This document shows, piece after piece, positions 1 through 9,977 of a stretch of 36,136 bases of DNA; position 1 is the stretch's first letter, and each line of letters starts with the position of its first letter. The notes below the pieces were generated by a model. The model saw only the letters and a program-made list of their open reading frames with translations, was not told the DNA's origin and searched no databases. The stretch is from Scytalidium lignicola. Taxonomy: Eukaryota; Ascomycota; Leotiomycetes. The stretch is taken from NCBI GenBank assembly GCA_002812745.2, contig NCSJ02000404.1, forward strand, positions 1 through 36,136, written 5' to 3'. The position numbers and the translations under genes are program-made.

Positions 1-468
1 GCGAGTAGTAAGCCGCCCGCTGGTGCTGGTGCTGGGAAGAACGGGGACGGCGGCGGCGGCGGCATAGCTGCGATTTGGACGGAGACGCCTGAGGAGAAGA
101 GGAGGCGGGTGGAAGATGAGGTTTTGGGGAGGACGGAAGGGACTACTACTACCGCTGGTGGCTCTGGTGGCTTTGGTTCTGCTAGAGGAGGGGGGTTAAC
201 TGAGAGGGAGAGGTTGGAGGAGGAAGCTACGGCGCGGAGGATCCGGGAGTATAATGAGCAGAACCGAGGGAGGAGTTTGTATGAGGAGCATAATAAGGGT
301 GCTGCTGGGGAGTCGGTGAGGGAGAAGGAGGATGATCCGAGTAAGAGGGCGTTTGATCGGGAGAAGGATATGGCGCTGGGAGGGAGGATTGGACATTTGC
401 AGAAGAAGGAGTTGTTGAGTAAGGCGGCGGATTTTGGGAGTCGGTTTCAGAAGGGGAAGTACTTGTGA
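1..468 (+). CDS. DUF3752 / GPALPP-motif protein, C-terminal part (5' end outside window)
   Basis: The frame is open from base 1 and stops at TGA 466-468, giving about 155 residues of a C-terminus. A Gly/Ala-rich linker is followed by WTETPEEKRRR, a long charged helical stretch, and the ending AFDREKDMALGG...LLSKAADFGSRFQKGKYL. The order 'W-x-E-x-P-x-E', then 'FDRExD', then a terminal 'K-x-x-x-FxSRFxxGKY' is the pattern of the DUF3752 domain of GPALPP1-like proteins. Their molecular role is poorly known. The sequence is strongly acidic/basic with no membrane segment or signal, so an intracellular protein is likely. The start codon and any N-terminal GPALPP repeats lie upstream of the window. 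The family call comes from the C-terminal motif alone. Confidence 0.8.
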   Translation, partial: ASSKPPAGAGAGKNGDGGGGGIAAIWTETPEEKRRRVEDEVLGRTEGTTTTAGGSGGFGSARGGGLTERERLEEEATARRIREYNEQNRGRSLYEEHNKGAAGESVREKEDDPSKRAFDREKDMALGGRIGHLQKKELLSKAADFGSRFQKGKYL

Positions 469-1394
469 AGATTTATAGAATAAATAAAAANTAGTGAGAT
501 CTTGGCTTGAATGGGTTGGTGGTTTGTTGGTTAATTAGATAAGAGGTTATGGATATCTATCATGAGGAAACAGGACACCCAGACAGACCATAGAAAGCGT
601 TTTACATGTATTAAAGTGCTGATAAGGACTTTGCACATCAATATCCAAATTAGCTATTGGAAACCCCAGTGAAAGGGACTAATCAATACGTCATAATCAA
701 ACAGAATCAATATTATAATTTCCTATGCTCNCACAGAGAGAGAGAGAGAGAGAGAGAGAGTCTGAAGTTCATTTTCATTCAAATCTCACCTAATCAAAGG
801 AGGCAAGATCATTGATTGAGCAAGTTTTGTTCATAATGTGCGTATGTGCTTGTTTGTGTGTGTGCGTTTTCCAGTCCATATATCTACCCTTTCATTTCGG
901 ACCCCCTCCCAATCCCAGATTTCCTCGCAAAAAAANCGACAATGCTTTAAACCAGAACATATATAAAAATCAAGAACGACTTCCCTCTCCATTTCCATCA
1001 CTTAGGGTTTCCCTCGATAAAACCCGATGAACACCATGCAAAAAAAGACAATAAAACCCCATATATCAAAAAGAGATAGGAACGTGGGAGGGAAATGGCC
1101 AAAACTATCATCACTCCTGTGTAGGGCTATCAAAACGGAATCGCTAAGCAGACGGACAAGGTGGGACGTGAACAGTTCTGCGCTGTTTTGTGAGGGCTCG
1201 CTCACGGTCGATGCGACGCTGAGACATGTACAGAGGAGATGAGGTTGTACAATGTAGGGCAACATTAAGAAGAGCCTGGCTGAGAGGATTTGAAAATGGT
1301 ATCTCGTGAGCGACTAAACAAATGTACTCGTACAGGAGTCCGTCCAAGAACGCCAAGTCGGGATCGAGAAAGAACCATAACGCTGAGCCTATTA
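469..1394. other. Intergenic spacer between convergent genes, with (AG)n microsatellite
   Basis: No convincing gene is present. The stretch separates the 3' ends of the DUF3752-type gene (+) and the RING gene (-), so it should hold both 3' UTRs. It contains an (AG)13 microsatellite (735-760), a GT-rich patch near 846-867, and ambiguous bases at 491, 731 and 936. Short open frames here have no recognisable domain. Confidence 0.6.
735..760. repeat. (AG)13 dinucleotide microsatellite
   Basis: Thirteen uninterrupted AG units, directly visible. An ambiguous base at 731 sits just upstream, consistent with assembly difficulty at the repeat. Confidence 0.95.
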
Positions 1395-2892
1395 TCATCG
1401 GACAACACCTGCTTCAAGCTGGGAAGGAGAAGGTTCTGTGTTTGCTTCCGGAGTCGTTTCGGGTTGCCGCGAACGGCCCATGTGTATCCGATTAAGAGGG
1501 TTTCCTATCCTCCACCTTCTATTTGGTGTCGTCTCTTCAACTTCAGCTGCAGCTGGAGCAGCATCATTTGGTTGGCCTGCCGCCGCGACAGCGGCTTCCC
1601 GTACTTCACGGCGACCTCTTGTGGCGGGACTTCGAGGCGTATTTGACCCAGAAAGCTCACCAGCATAGACTGCAGCTGGGCTAAATCTTATTGGAAGAAT
1701 GAGACGTGGCGCACCACGAATACCAGTCCACGAACTTGGGGGTTGTTGTGGCATGTTCATCCTCTGTCCTCGGCGATTGGACCGTTCTGTTTCTGCTGGT
1801 TCACCTTCGGGTCGAGGCTTAGGGACGTAATAATCGGCTTTGCAAAGAGGACAGCAGGCACGACGACTAGTGAGCCATGGATCTAAGCATGCGGCATGGA
1901 ATGCATGGCCACAAGTTAACCCTCGAATATCCTCGTCGTCTTCTAACGTGTCGATGCAAATAGCACACGAATCTCCAGGAGTTGAAAGCAGCTCTGGTGG
2001 AACCGCAGTGTGTATGTGATCATCTTCGTCATCCTCCTCCTCACTTCCAGAAGTCGTCTGTTTGTGAAGGGCAGTTGCAGTGGTCTCCACCTGTTCCAAT
2101 TGAGCAGATTCTTCAACCTGTGAAGATGCACTCTTCTCTGGATTCTCTGCATTTTGGACCTGCACACCAGGCGCGTCACCTGAAGCATTTGCCGGGGTCA
2201 ATTCCTTCATTTCAGCCGATTCACGATCCGAAGATCCAGTGGTAGGCCGATCGTCAATTGAATGCTTCGTTTCTACCGGCGAGGATGGCATGGCGATTGC
2301 GTCAACGTTTCGCAAACTTGCTGGGCGACTATCGGATCCCGCAGCGATTCCTCCGCTCGTTGACAGTCCTTCCCTCGCACGAGAAGCCACCCAAGCCTTG
2401 TATTTCATTAATGGGAACCGATCATTGACTTCATCCATGGTCATGAGCTTCTTTTCCCGTCTCCGACGATGCGGTCGAGTTGGCATGTTCTCCATGTTGA
2501 TGGGCTCGCCGTCTTCTGTGGCCCTCATTGCGCGATTACGAGCATTATATCGGAAGCAATACTTGACACCGACAATGATCCTGGAGAACATTAGTTTGAC
2601 TATACAGATTTGGTTGGCATTTATGTATCATTGCCTACCATAAGTTAGTGAAAACCACGCCGAAACCTAGGGCGACGAAGAAGAGTAATGGGGAGCTGGT
2701 GGGACCACCTCCTCCACCTCCTCCTGATGCCTTCGTCGTGGTTGTGGATGGTGCAACTGATGTCGCTGAGGGAGGAGATACAGATGTCGGGGTTGATTGG
2801 CCGCCGGTAGTTTCCACCTGTCGACGATGTAGCTCAAGACCACGTTCTGCCACATTCAGCACTTCCACCATCACCTGATTGATGATCGCCAT
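1395..2892 (-). CDS. Single-pass membrane RING-H2 protein, putative E3 ubiquitin ligase
   Basis: Two exons: 2892-2639 and 2580-1395. The 58-nt intron (2581-2638) begins GTAGGC, ends CTCCAG and has a CTAAT branch-like site. The splice joins LGFGVVFTNLW to IIVGVKYCFRYN, completing one hydrophobic segment (about residues 66-92) in a 479-residue protein. Residues 1-65 carry a Ser/Thr/Gly-rich lead with a run of eight glycines. The RING-H2 finger lies at about residues 290-331: CAIC, then CGHAFHAAC, then CPLC, with all eight zinc ligands present. Such proteins recruit an E2 enzyme and ubiquitinate targets at endomembranes. An acidic run (EEEDDEDD) precedes the finger and a disordered Arg-rich tail follows. 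The substrate and compartment cannot be told. The start is the first ATG of exon 1. Confidence 0.88.
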
Positions 2893-3065
2893 GTTGGATG
2901 TTGTCGAAGGAATCCGTGCAAGAGCCGTAAAGATAATCCTGCTATCTGGATGCGTTCTCGATGCGAGCCGAATTCGTTAAAAGTTAACGGACCTCTGGAG
3001 AGGCCAGAAACGAGTCGAAGAACACAGCACGATAACGAGACAAGGGGAGACCGTCAATACCGAGA

Positions 3066-3083
3066 CATTCATTCATTCATTCA
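3066..3083. repeat. CATT tetranucleotide repeat
   Basis: Four and a half tandem CATT units, about 170 bp upstream of the RING gene start, hence probably in its promoter or 5' UTR. Confidence 0.85.
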
Positions 3084-3525
3084 ATCAGTTATTGTTTTTT
3101 TTTCCTCCAAAGAAATAATTATCATCGAGATGACAACGGGAGCGGCCTTCTCACTTCGCCCAGCGAAAAGAAGTGAGGAGGTTGAGAGTTGGGGTGGAGT
3201 CGAGAGGGGGTTGTAATGAGAATGGAAGCGGAGAATACGGCGAGCGACGTCTTTTCGCGCAGGCCGACTATTATTCAGGCTGGGCGGAGAACGAAAGGCC
3301 AGGGGGGGAATGGATGCGGGCGGGTGGTCAGCGACAAGTCTCGGCCAAACAAGTCAGAGTCAGATTTCTGGCTTAGCTTCTCGGATCCGGATCCAGAAGA
3401 GAGAGCGAGATAGCGTGAGAGAGACACGCAAGCGGCACAGAAAACACCAAAAAAAGATGGGATTTTCCCTTTTTGTCTCTCGGGTATGGAATTAATCAAG
3501 ACACAAAATATATATATAATTGAGA

Positions 3526-3541
3526 TTTTTTTTTTTTTTTT
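3526..3541. repeat. 16-nt T homopolymer
   Basis: An uninterrupted run of 16 T preceded by an alternating AT stretch (about 3507-3519). No element boundary is visible. Confidence 0.9.
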
Positions 3542-4605
3542 GGTTGCCGGCTGACTTCAAATGCGACACACCAGTGTCTAGTCGAGATAATTGATCTGAA
3601 TTAAATCCGAGGAGGGGGATGGCCAGGTTATTCGTATGATCGACGCCACCCCGATTTTCTGGTTGAAGAGCCAAAAAGTCACTTGCTTCATGGGTGAAGA
3701 GGGACGGGGGCTGGCGAGTAGCGATCGAAGAAGAGTGGGTGCTGTGGAAGTGCGGGTTACGCAAAGACTCTGGAACGGTTTTCGATAAGAGAGTGTCGAG
3801 ATCGATCTAGCTAGAACTAATCCAGTACTAACTTATACCAGTAATAAGTGGTTAGTTTGGTCAACCTCACCCAGCCGCGGATTAAATCATGCAGTACTGT
3901 GCGAATGTTGACCAAAAAGCAACCAAAAAAAAAAGGTTATTTCGGGGCTGGAAAAGAATTATATTTACAAATCAGCGGCGAGGGCGAGGGCAGTGCAGTA
4001 TGACGTTGTTAAAAATGTTCGTAATGATGATTCCTGGACCAATTTAGAAATCTATTCTCATCCATGACAGGATTTCGTATTCTGATATTTTTGGTATTTT
4101 TGTTTTGGTATTTTTTTTTGTTGGTTTTTGTTTTCTCTCGTAACCTGCTTGTACGGCGATTATCAACAACAGCTGGCATTTTCCTTGGAGTTGAGCCATC
4201 TGCTTCCGTACTAGACGCCGTCGACCGATCCCGTGCTACGCGCGGCCTCATGCAGATTCCAAGCAACTGCACGAAGCTGAGTGACAAGACGACAGCCTCC
4301 TCCATTTTCTTATTAATTATTCATCCTTGGGAAAACGCGCAAAATAGTGGGTAAGTAATCCACCCTCCATCCGCATTATTGTTCGGCCGAGAATTGCCCC
4401 TAATCAATGATTTGCGTATGGTACTCCATGTGGATCCGTACAGACCTTCTATCTGAAAAATCGATGCGGCCTTCGCTCTCTCTCTGACGGCATCTCCGGT
4501 CCTGAAATGGTTGGTGATCGTGTGTGAGCGGCTCTCTTGCCAAGCCAGTCAATATCAATCGTGCTACCGTTCTGGGTGAATCGCGCTGTACGTGCATACG
4601 GTAAT

Positions 4606-4617
4606 TACTGTACAGTA
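4606..4617. repeat. Perfect 12-bp palindrome TACTGTACAGTA
   Basis: The sequence equals its own reverse complement. The same core recurs nearby at 4866-4891, and half-forms occur at about 4725-4734 and 5171-5178. Confidence 0.85.
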
Positions 4618-4865
4618 CTGTGGTACCTCCCTGGAACAGGGCAACTCGTTGCAAATATGAGGGTCGATGCAGTCGGTCCTGCTGCAATTATGCATTGCAT
4701 TGCGGGGGGTTCACGACGTGCATCTACAGTACAGTGTTGCAACACGAAAGGAGTAACAAGCTATGCGATAGAGAAAACCAACGGACCAGACCTTGTGTAC
4801 CGTGATACAAAACAAAGACCACAAGTGAAGCATCGTGGATTATTTCTTTATTAGTCGCATCTTCT

Positions 4866-4891
4866 ATTGTACAGTAATCTTACTGTACAAT
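4866..4891. repeat. Perfect inverted repeat, 12-bp arms, 2-nt spacer
   Basis: The left arm ATTGTACAGTAA (4866-4877) and right arm TTACTGTACAAT (4880-4891) are exact reverse complements separated by TC. The TACAGTA/TACTGTA core matches the palindrome at 4606. This could be a protein-binding dyad, a cruciform, or the centre of a small inverted-repeat element. Confidence 0.9.
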
Positions 4892-5398
4892 CAAACCAAC
4901 TTCCAAGACGGCATTTCTGTTCATCTTCACATGCATCATCCCCTGTTGCTGCAACCCCCGGATCAAGCTTTTCTCTCCAGCACAGATAACACAAATTCAC
5001 TGGCAGTCACCGATTTCCCCAAGCGTACGTCGGCGTTAACGGAAACAAGGTACCTACATCACACCAACCACCCCCAGCCTTCATGAATTGAGAAAGCGAT
5101 TAACCGCGCAGCTTAGAGGAACAAATACAGAGGACGCAGTAGAATGTGACGAGACAAGATGATGCAGAACTACTGTAGGTATGCACGCTCCATGAGATCA
5201 CCAAGTCCACTACAGGCGTTTTCAGTGAGTGCAATGCCTTGAGAGCCCTATAATTACAGTGCATTACACGGCATTAACAGCCTGAACGTCTACCGTGTAC
5301 AGCAGCCTTAAGTTCCATCCATGCACACGTCATTTACCACCCCAGAGAGGCCTGGTGAGATCTTCTGCCGCGTCCAAGCACAGTATCGTGAGTATCAA

Positions 5399-5422
5399 CC
5401 GTAACTACGCCATAAGTTACGG
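5399..5422. repeat. Inverted repeat, 8-bp arms, 8-nt spacer
   Basis: CCGTAACT (5399-5406) and AGTTACGG (5415-5422) are exact reverse complements. It lies directly upstream of the first of two diverged similar blocks, the second being near 6530-6640. Confidence 0.7.
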
Positions 5423-6729
5423 CAATTCCCGCCCCCAAAAGCGTCACCTGCCCACCACATCTTATCGCACCACTCCCACGTCATAGGATATCTACATGAA
5501 TCAGACGTTTGCACAATTCTTCCATCACGTGCTTATATATCAATTGAGAATGTTTATGAATGAGCATACGGAAGTATGAGGGAGTTTAATGCTAGAATAC
5601 CTGGTACTGTATTCTGTAATAATGCGACTGTGCCAACGCCCCAACTGCACAGACTTGCCATGCATTGCTCAGATTCACATAAAGAAATATGCTGCAGAAA
5701 TATAGAAATGATGAATTTCATATAGATGCATTAAGAAGACCATCCACAAATTAAAAAACTACAAACATTCCATATCCCTTCCAAACTGGCCAAGAGAAAA
5801 GAGATTAAAAACTCCACCAATCTCTGTACCTTTCTCTTTTTATACTTCCTCTTTATGAGTCCATCATTCTCCATCTGGTTGCCTAACAGCTCGTGTGCAT
5901 AGGCACATATAGTGTGAATAATAGTAACAAACATGCTCGAGAACGATCTTGGATTGAGCGTCTCTTCTAATCCGAGTCTTGTTTATACAAGAAAAATTTC
6001 CCCATACGTGCTTCATCAACGTCTGGGGGCATATTCTCTTAGTACGGTATAAAAAAAGTAAGGGTCAATGCAATCATTAAGATGTGATAGAATAGTTACG
6101 TGGTGAGAGCGTGGGAAAAAGTCATCAGCGTAATATTTGCATAGTTACAAAATGAACCTAATGCCACAGGCAGACACAACTATTCAAATCTATGATATGA
6201 AAGTTCTTAAAATACACCCAAAGAATATCTTAAAATTGTGTCAAAGCAAGAAAAATGTAATTTTATTATTAGACCAATTATCAAAATAATTATTCTGTGA
6301 GAAAAATGCACAGTAAAAACTTCTAGATGGATATGCGAAATATCATTTGCGGGCAGCCCACTTCAACTTTTCCTACAAACACCCCCGGCGCTAACAGAAA
6401 CAACACAATACAACAAATCAAACCCCTCCCTATATTCTAGGAGTACGATTCGAGGAGATCAAGTGTCATTATTGATGATCACAGTCACATTCACAAACAC
6501 AGTTGCAGTTGCAGTTGCAGCACAAGAAATCCCTGCCCTCAAAAACCGTCACCTGCTCGTTTACAGTATTATCAATTCTACACCTGCAGAGGCACATTAT
6601 TGCACCACTCTAGATAACGCGCCACGTCATAGGATCAAAGCAGAAGAACTGTGTTTTTCATAGCAAAAATTTTCGCTATAGAAAGTGTAGATCATCTGAT
6701 ACCTGCAGGAAAGATCACTTTGTATCAAA

Positions 6730-7564
6730 ATGCCTCCGACCCAGCTCCCCGCTTCGGGGAACCCATTGTGAGTACCAAATCCAACCCCCCCCCCCCCCCC
6801 CAATTGGAAAAGCTGTAGCACGTGAGAGATGAACGACTAACATCTGAATAGGGTCTTCTTTGACATTACACTTGGAGGTATGTTAGCCTCTCATCTGTTC
6901 TCTCAAACCCCCAAATTCTCACTCGTTCTTTTTGAGAAAGATTTTCTCNTTTTTTTTAAATCAAAAAATCACGTGTTTTAATATCCCCCCTCCTTATTCC
7001 TCCCCTTTTTTTCTAGGACTAAAAAAAAATATGATGGAATCCTATAAAAATGGCTAACAAAAATATAAAATTTTAACAGGAGAGCCCCTAGGCCGCATAA
7101 AAATCGAACTCTTCGCCGACACCGTCCCCAAAACGGCCGAGAACTTCCGCCAATTCTGCACCGGCGAGAGCAAGAACCACCTCGGCCGGCCCCAGGGCTA
7201 CAAGGGCTGCCGCTTCCACCGCATCATCAAGGACTTCATGTGTCAAGGCGGCGACTTCATCCACGGCGATGGCACGGGCTCCGCGACCATCTACGGCACC
7301 AGCAAGTTCGCCGACGAGAATTTCGTGTTGAAGCATGATTCTCCCGGGTTGTTGAGCATGGCTAATGGAGGGCCTGATTCGAACGGGTGTCAGTTCTTTA
7401 TTACTACTGTGCCGACGCCGTTTTTGGATAATAAGCATGTGGTGTTTGGGAAGGTTGTGGAGGGGATGGATGTTGTGCATAAGATGGAGAATACGAAGAC
7501 TGGGTATCGGGGGAAGGATGTTCCTAATTTGGATGTTGTCATTGGGCAGTGTGGGGAGATGTAG
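6730..7564 (+). CDS. Peptidyl-prolyl cis-trans isomerase H-type cyclophilin
   Basis: Three exons: 6730-6767, 6852-6877 and 7080-7564, encoding 182 residues. The splices restore [12 protein letters not shown] and then [14 protein letters not shown]. The cyclophilin fold is complete: [36 protein letters not shown] (catalytic Arg in FHR), NGCQFFIT, and [12 protein letters not shown]. The N-terminal '[12 protein letters not shown]' and the ending 'GQCGEM' match the PPIH subfamily (human NPVVFFD...SQCGEM) better than CypA or mitochondrial forms. PPIH associates with U4/U6 snRNP proteins Prp3/Prp4, so a nuclear role in tri-snRNP assembly is expected from the family. There is no signal peptide. Intron 1 holds an 18-nt C run. 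A Cys replaces the usual Ile/Val in 'FMCQGGDF'. Confidence 0.93.
6785..6802. repeat. 18-nt C homopolymer inside intron 1 of the cyclophilin gene
   Basis: An uninterrupted run of 18 C lies 17 nt downstream of the GTGAGT donor in an 84-nt intron (6768-6851). Confidence 0.9.
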
Positions 7565-8345
7565 GCTTGTTTTCTTCTTCTTTCTCTCTCAGTGTTCTTT
7601 AAGAAAGAATTACAGTTGTTTGACGGAGCGAGGGGTTAAAAGAGATTTGGTGGGAAAGTCAGCGTACCGTGTGACGTTGAGGTGGAGGTCGTTTCACAAC
7701 ACACAGTTTGTTAAAGAGTACCTGGCGTGATCCGGGATGGAGCTGACTATAGTAGAAAATACTGCATATCTAAGATTAAAGGATATATTCCAAGGAGTAG
7801 CTAAGAAGAAACAAAACGCACGCTGTCTTCCGAAGTAGGGGAACTTAGGTTATCGTTCTATAGAATTAACAGATAAAACGAAGCCCTTATTAATCATACG
7901 CAAAACTCTTAAAANTTTTTATGTGAAAAAGTTTATTTATTTGTGAGAAAAATCGTACTAAGTTGTTGCCATTATGTTCCTTGTTCCAGGAGATAAAACC
8001 TGTTACCCCTCCTTCAAAAAAAATATTGCTCCCATTTCCCGTTTTCCCATATAGCACCCATCCCACCATAGTTACACCAGAACCAGCTCCTTGGTATATA
8101 TCATATACAGCGAAAGTATATAAAGGTTCAGCAAAAAAGGGGAAGGTGAAAAAAAAAATTGAAAAAAAAGAATGCAAGTAAGAAAGAAAGAACGAGAAAG
8201 CACCTGCCTCCAGACACCTCTCTGCTCCTATACCAGTAAAACAATAAGCCCCCACCCTTTTTCTTTTCAGAACGCCATTTATATAATCTTTCAATCCCCC
8301 CCCCAAAAGAATCTTTATTTCCGCTTTTCCTGCTATGATAAGTTA
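7565..8345. other. Intergenic spacer between convergent genes
   Basis: Holds the 3' ends of the cyclophilin (+) and the His-brace protein gene (-). Low-complexity A-rich stretches occur around 8148-8200, and an ambiguous base is at 7915. The open frames here are compositional and no gene is supported. Confidence 0.6.
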
Positions 8346-9977
8346 TCACATATGAATTCTATTTAGCCTTATTGGATAGCGCCGCTTTCGAGAACCACTA
8401 GTCTGTGTGTTTGTGGTGTTCGAGTAAGGTATAGGTTTTGGCATGGTTGTTGTTGTTGGAGTATTTGATGGTGAGACACTAGACGTGGGCGACGTGGACG
8501 ACGTGGTTTGTGAGCTGGCACTTTCTGTGATATCAGATGTAGTTGTAGAACTACTTGTTGTTGTATGCGTTGAGAATGTTGTAGCTGGGGATGACTTTGG
8601 CGAAGCGGACGTTGCGAGTGTGGTAGGTGTAAGTGGCTGGCCCTGTGTCATGACAATCGAGGCTGGTGAAAGAAATGGTAGTATAGGAGGTGGTGAATCG
8701 GATGATGACGAGGGCGAATTAACAGGTGATGTTGAACTTGGAACACCACTAGTTGTGCTTGTCGTACTTGTCAATGGTTGTTGGCCGGCTGGTGCTGAAG
8801 AAGACGAAGAGGAGCTTGCAACTGGAGAAAGACTCGAAGTTGTATCTGATTGCAACGCTGTGCTTGTTGACTGATGTGTTGCAATGCTTTCTGTTGATTT
8901 AGTTGATCTTTCAGAAGGTGAGATTGTAGGACTGCTGGAACCGTATACCGTCTTTGTTACAGTGAGGATCGTAGCTGGAGCAGTAACTGTAACGGTGACA
9001 ATGCCACTCGCGCTCTGAGAAGTACCTCCCGAGGTTACCATTGGAGGTGATGATGGTGCAACACCACTAGTGTAAGTCTGGAAGGGCGCACTTGGGTTAA
9101 CGAGAAGTGCTGTTTGCATCTCCGCTGCAATAGCTGCAGAGTTGAGATTCTGGCCCTTGACAAAAGAGGCACCAGCAGCAAGCTTATTTCCTAGAGATTC
9201 TTTTAACACCACATCCATGCAAGTAGTATAGCTTTGATTCAGGCCATCAGGGTAACCGGGAGTGCCAGATAAAGTAGGCCAGTCCCACACCCAGTAGAGA
9301 GTATAATTCCCTGTGGCATCAGACGGAATCTGGACATCAGTCTGACACCAGAGATCTTCTCCCATGAGAGCGTCTGCTGTATGAGGGAACTCCTTTTGTC
9401 GAGCCTGTGAGATTGGCCCACCATTGATTTGGTAACACTGGCCATCATCAAAGTATCGGGTCGCCAAAAGGACTCCCCGGCCATCACCACCTGTACCATC
9501 CGCATTCCAGCTCTTATGTACTCCAAGGAACGTGTCATTGTTGGAAGGCTGGCTCGTGCCATAAATGAAGACTGTCCCACTTCCAGCGGGCTTTCCAGGT
9601 GGGATTTGCGGTTGAGTAACATGCCCATTCTCTTGATAACGAAGAGCCACGCGGTCGCCAGGGGACGCTTCCAACGGTGGACTGCCGGGAGTATATTCCC
9701 CGATCATCTGTGTGCTTTTGCACAGTAGGTCGGTTGGTAGAACTTCATTTCCTGTAGAACGTCCGTTTGGAGGTATGAGTTGAGTCATCGCAGTATCTGG
9801 ATCTACTCCTGCCTCTCTCGGAGCGAAACCTCGTGGGTAGCCTGGCGTTCCAACAAACGTTCCATTTGGTGCGATAACATGGAGTTGTTCAACCCAAGAG
9901 TGTGCACTCGAGGTATTGGAGCATGCCAATACCCAGACAGCAAGATGCGTAATTCTCGATATACTTAACTTCATCAT
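8346..9977 (-). CDS. Secreted DUF7492-like protein with N-terminal His, candidate copper His-brace (LPMO-like)
   Basis: Single exon, 543 residues. A signal peptide (1-25, core ITHLAVWVLACSNTSSA) predicts cleavage before His26, so the mature protein starts HSWVEQLHVIAPNGT. A second candidate ligand is His119 in GDRVALRYQENGHVTQP, and an aromatic strand YTLYWVWDWP lies at 225-234. A free N-terminal His, an internal His about 90 residues on, and a late Y/W-rich strand is the arrangement of lytic polysaccharide monooxygenases. Cys86, 181, 211 and 253 could form two disulfides. From about residue 305 to 515 there is a Ser/Thr/Pro-rich, probably O-glycosylated tail ending in a basic RKRRYPIRLNR motif. 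I recall similar ascomycete proteins labelled DUF7492. The substrate and activity are unknown. The start is one of two consecutive ATGs (9977 or 9974). Confidence 0.8.
   Translation of the reverse strand: MMKLSISRITHLAVWVLACSNTSSAHSWVEQLHVIAPNGTFVGTPGYPRGFAPREAGVDPDTAMTQLIPPNGRSTGNEVLPTDLLCKSTQMIGEYTPGSPPLEASPGDRVALRYQENGHVTQPQIPPGKPAGSGTVFIYGTSQPSNNDTFLGVHKSWNADGTGGDGRGVLLATRYFDDGQCYQINGGPISQARQKEFPHTADALMGEDLWCQTDVQIPSDATGNYTLYWVWDWPTLSGTPGYPDGLNQSYTTCMDVVLKESLGNKLAAGASFVKGQNLNSAAIAAEMQTALLVNPSAPFQTYTSGVAPSSPPMVTSGGTSQSASGIVTVTVTAPATILTVTKTVYGSSSPTISPSERSTKSTESIATHQSTSTALQSDTTSSLSPVASSSSSSSAPAGQQPLTSTTSTTSGVPSSTSPVNSPSSSSDSPPPILPFLSPASIVMTQGQPLTPTTLATSASPKSSPATTFSTHTTTSSSTTTSDITESASSQTTSSTSPTSSVSPSNTPTTTTMPKPIPYSNTTNTQTSGSRKRRYPIRLNRIHM

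Larger units (their letters stand above)
2893..6729. other. Long intergenic region, AT-rich in parts, no supported gene
   Basis: About 3.8 kb between the divergent RING gene and the cyclophilin gene. No frame longer than about 105 codons has recognisable protein character. It contains a CATT tetranucleotide repeat (3066-3083), a 16-T run (3526-3541), TACTGTA-type palindromes (4606-4617, 4866-4891) and a pair of diverged similar blocks (about 5425-5490 and 6530-6640). Parts of 5500-6330 are strongly AT-rich. It could include promoters, non-coding transcripts or decayed mobile-element DNA. I cannot assign any of these. Confidence 0.55.

Noticed and set aside
7088..7480. 130-codon minus-strand frame in the cyclophilin locus
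   Set aside because: Antisense to the well-supported PPIH exon 3.
7890..8306. 138-codon minus-strand frame with Phe-rich segments
   Set aside because: Phe/Ser-rich translation of A-rich low-complexity DNA that crosses an ambiguous base. Not protein-like.
8443..8874. 143-codon plus-strand frame rich in Val, Asp and Glu
   Set aside because: It is the antisense shadow of the Ser/Thr-rich tail of the secreted minus-strand protein.
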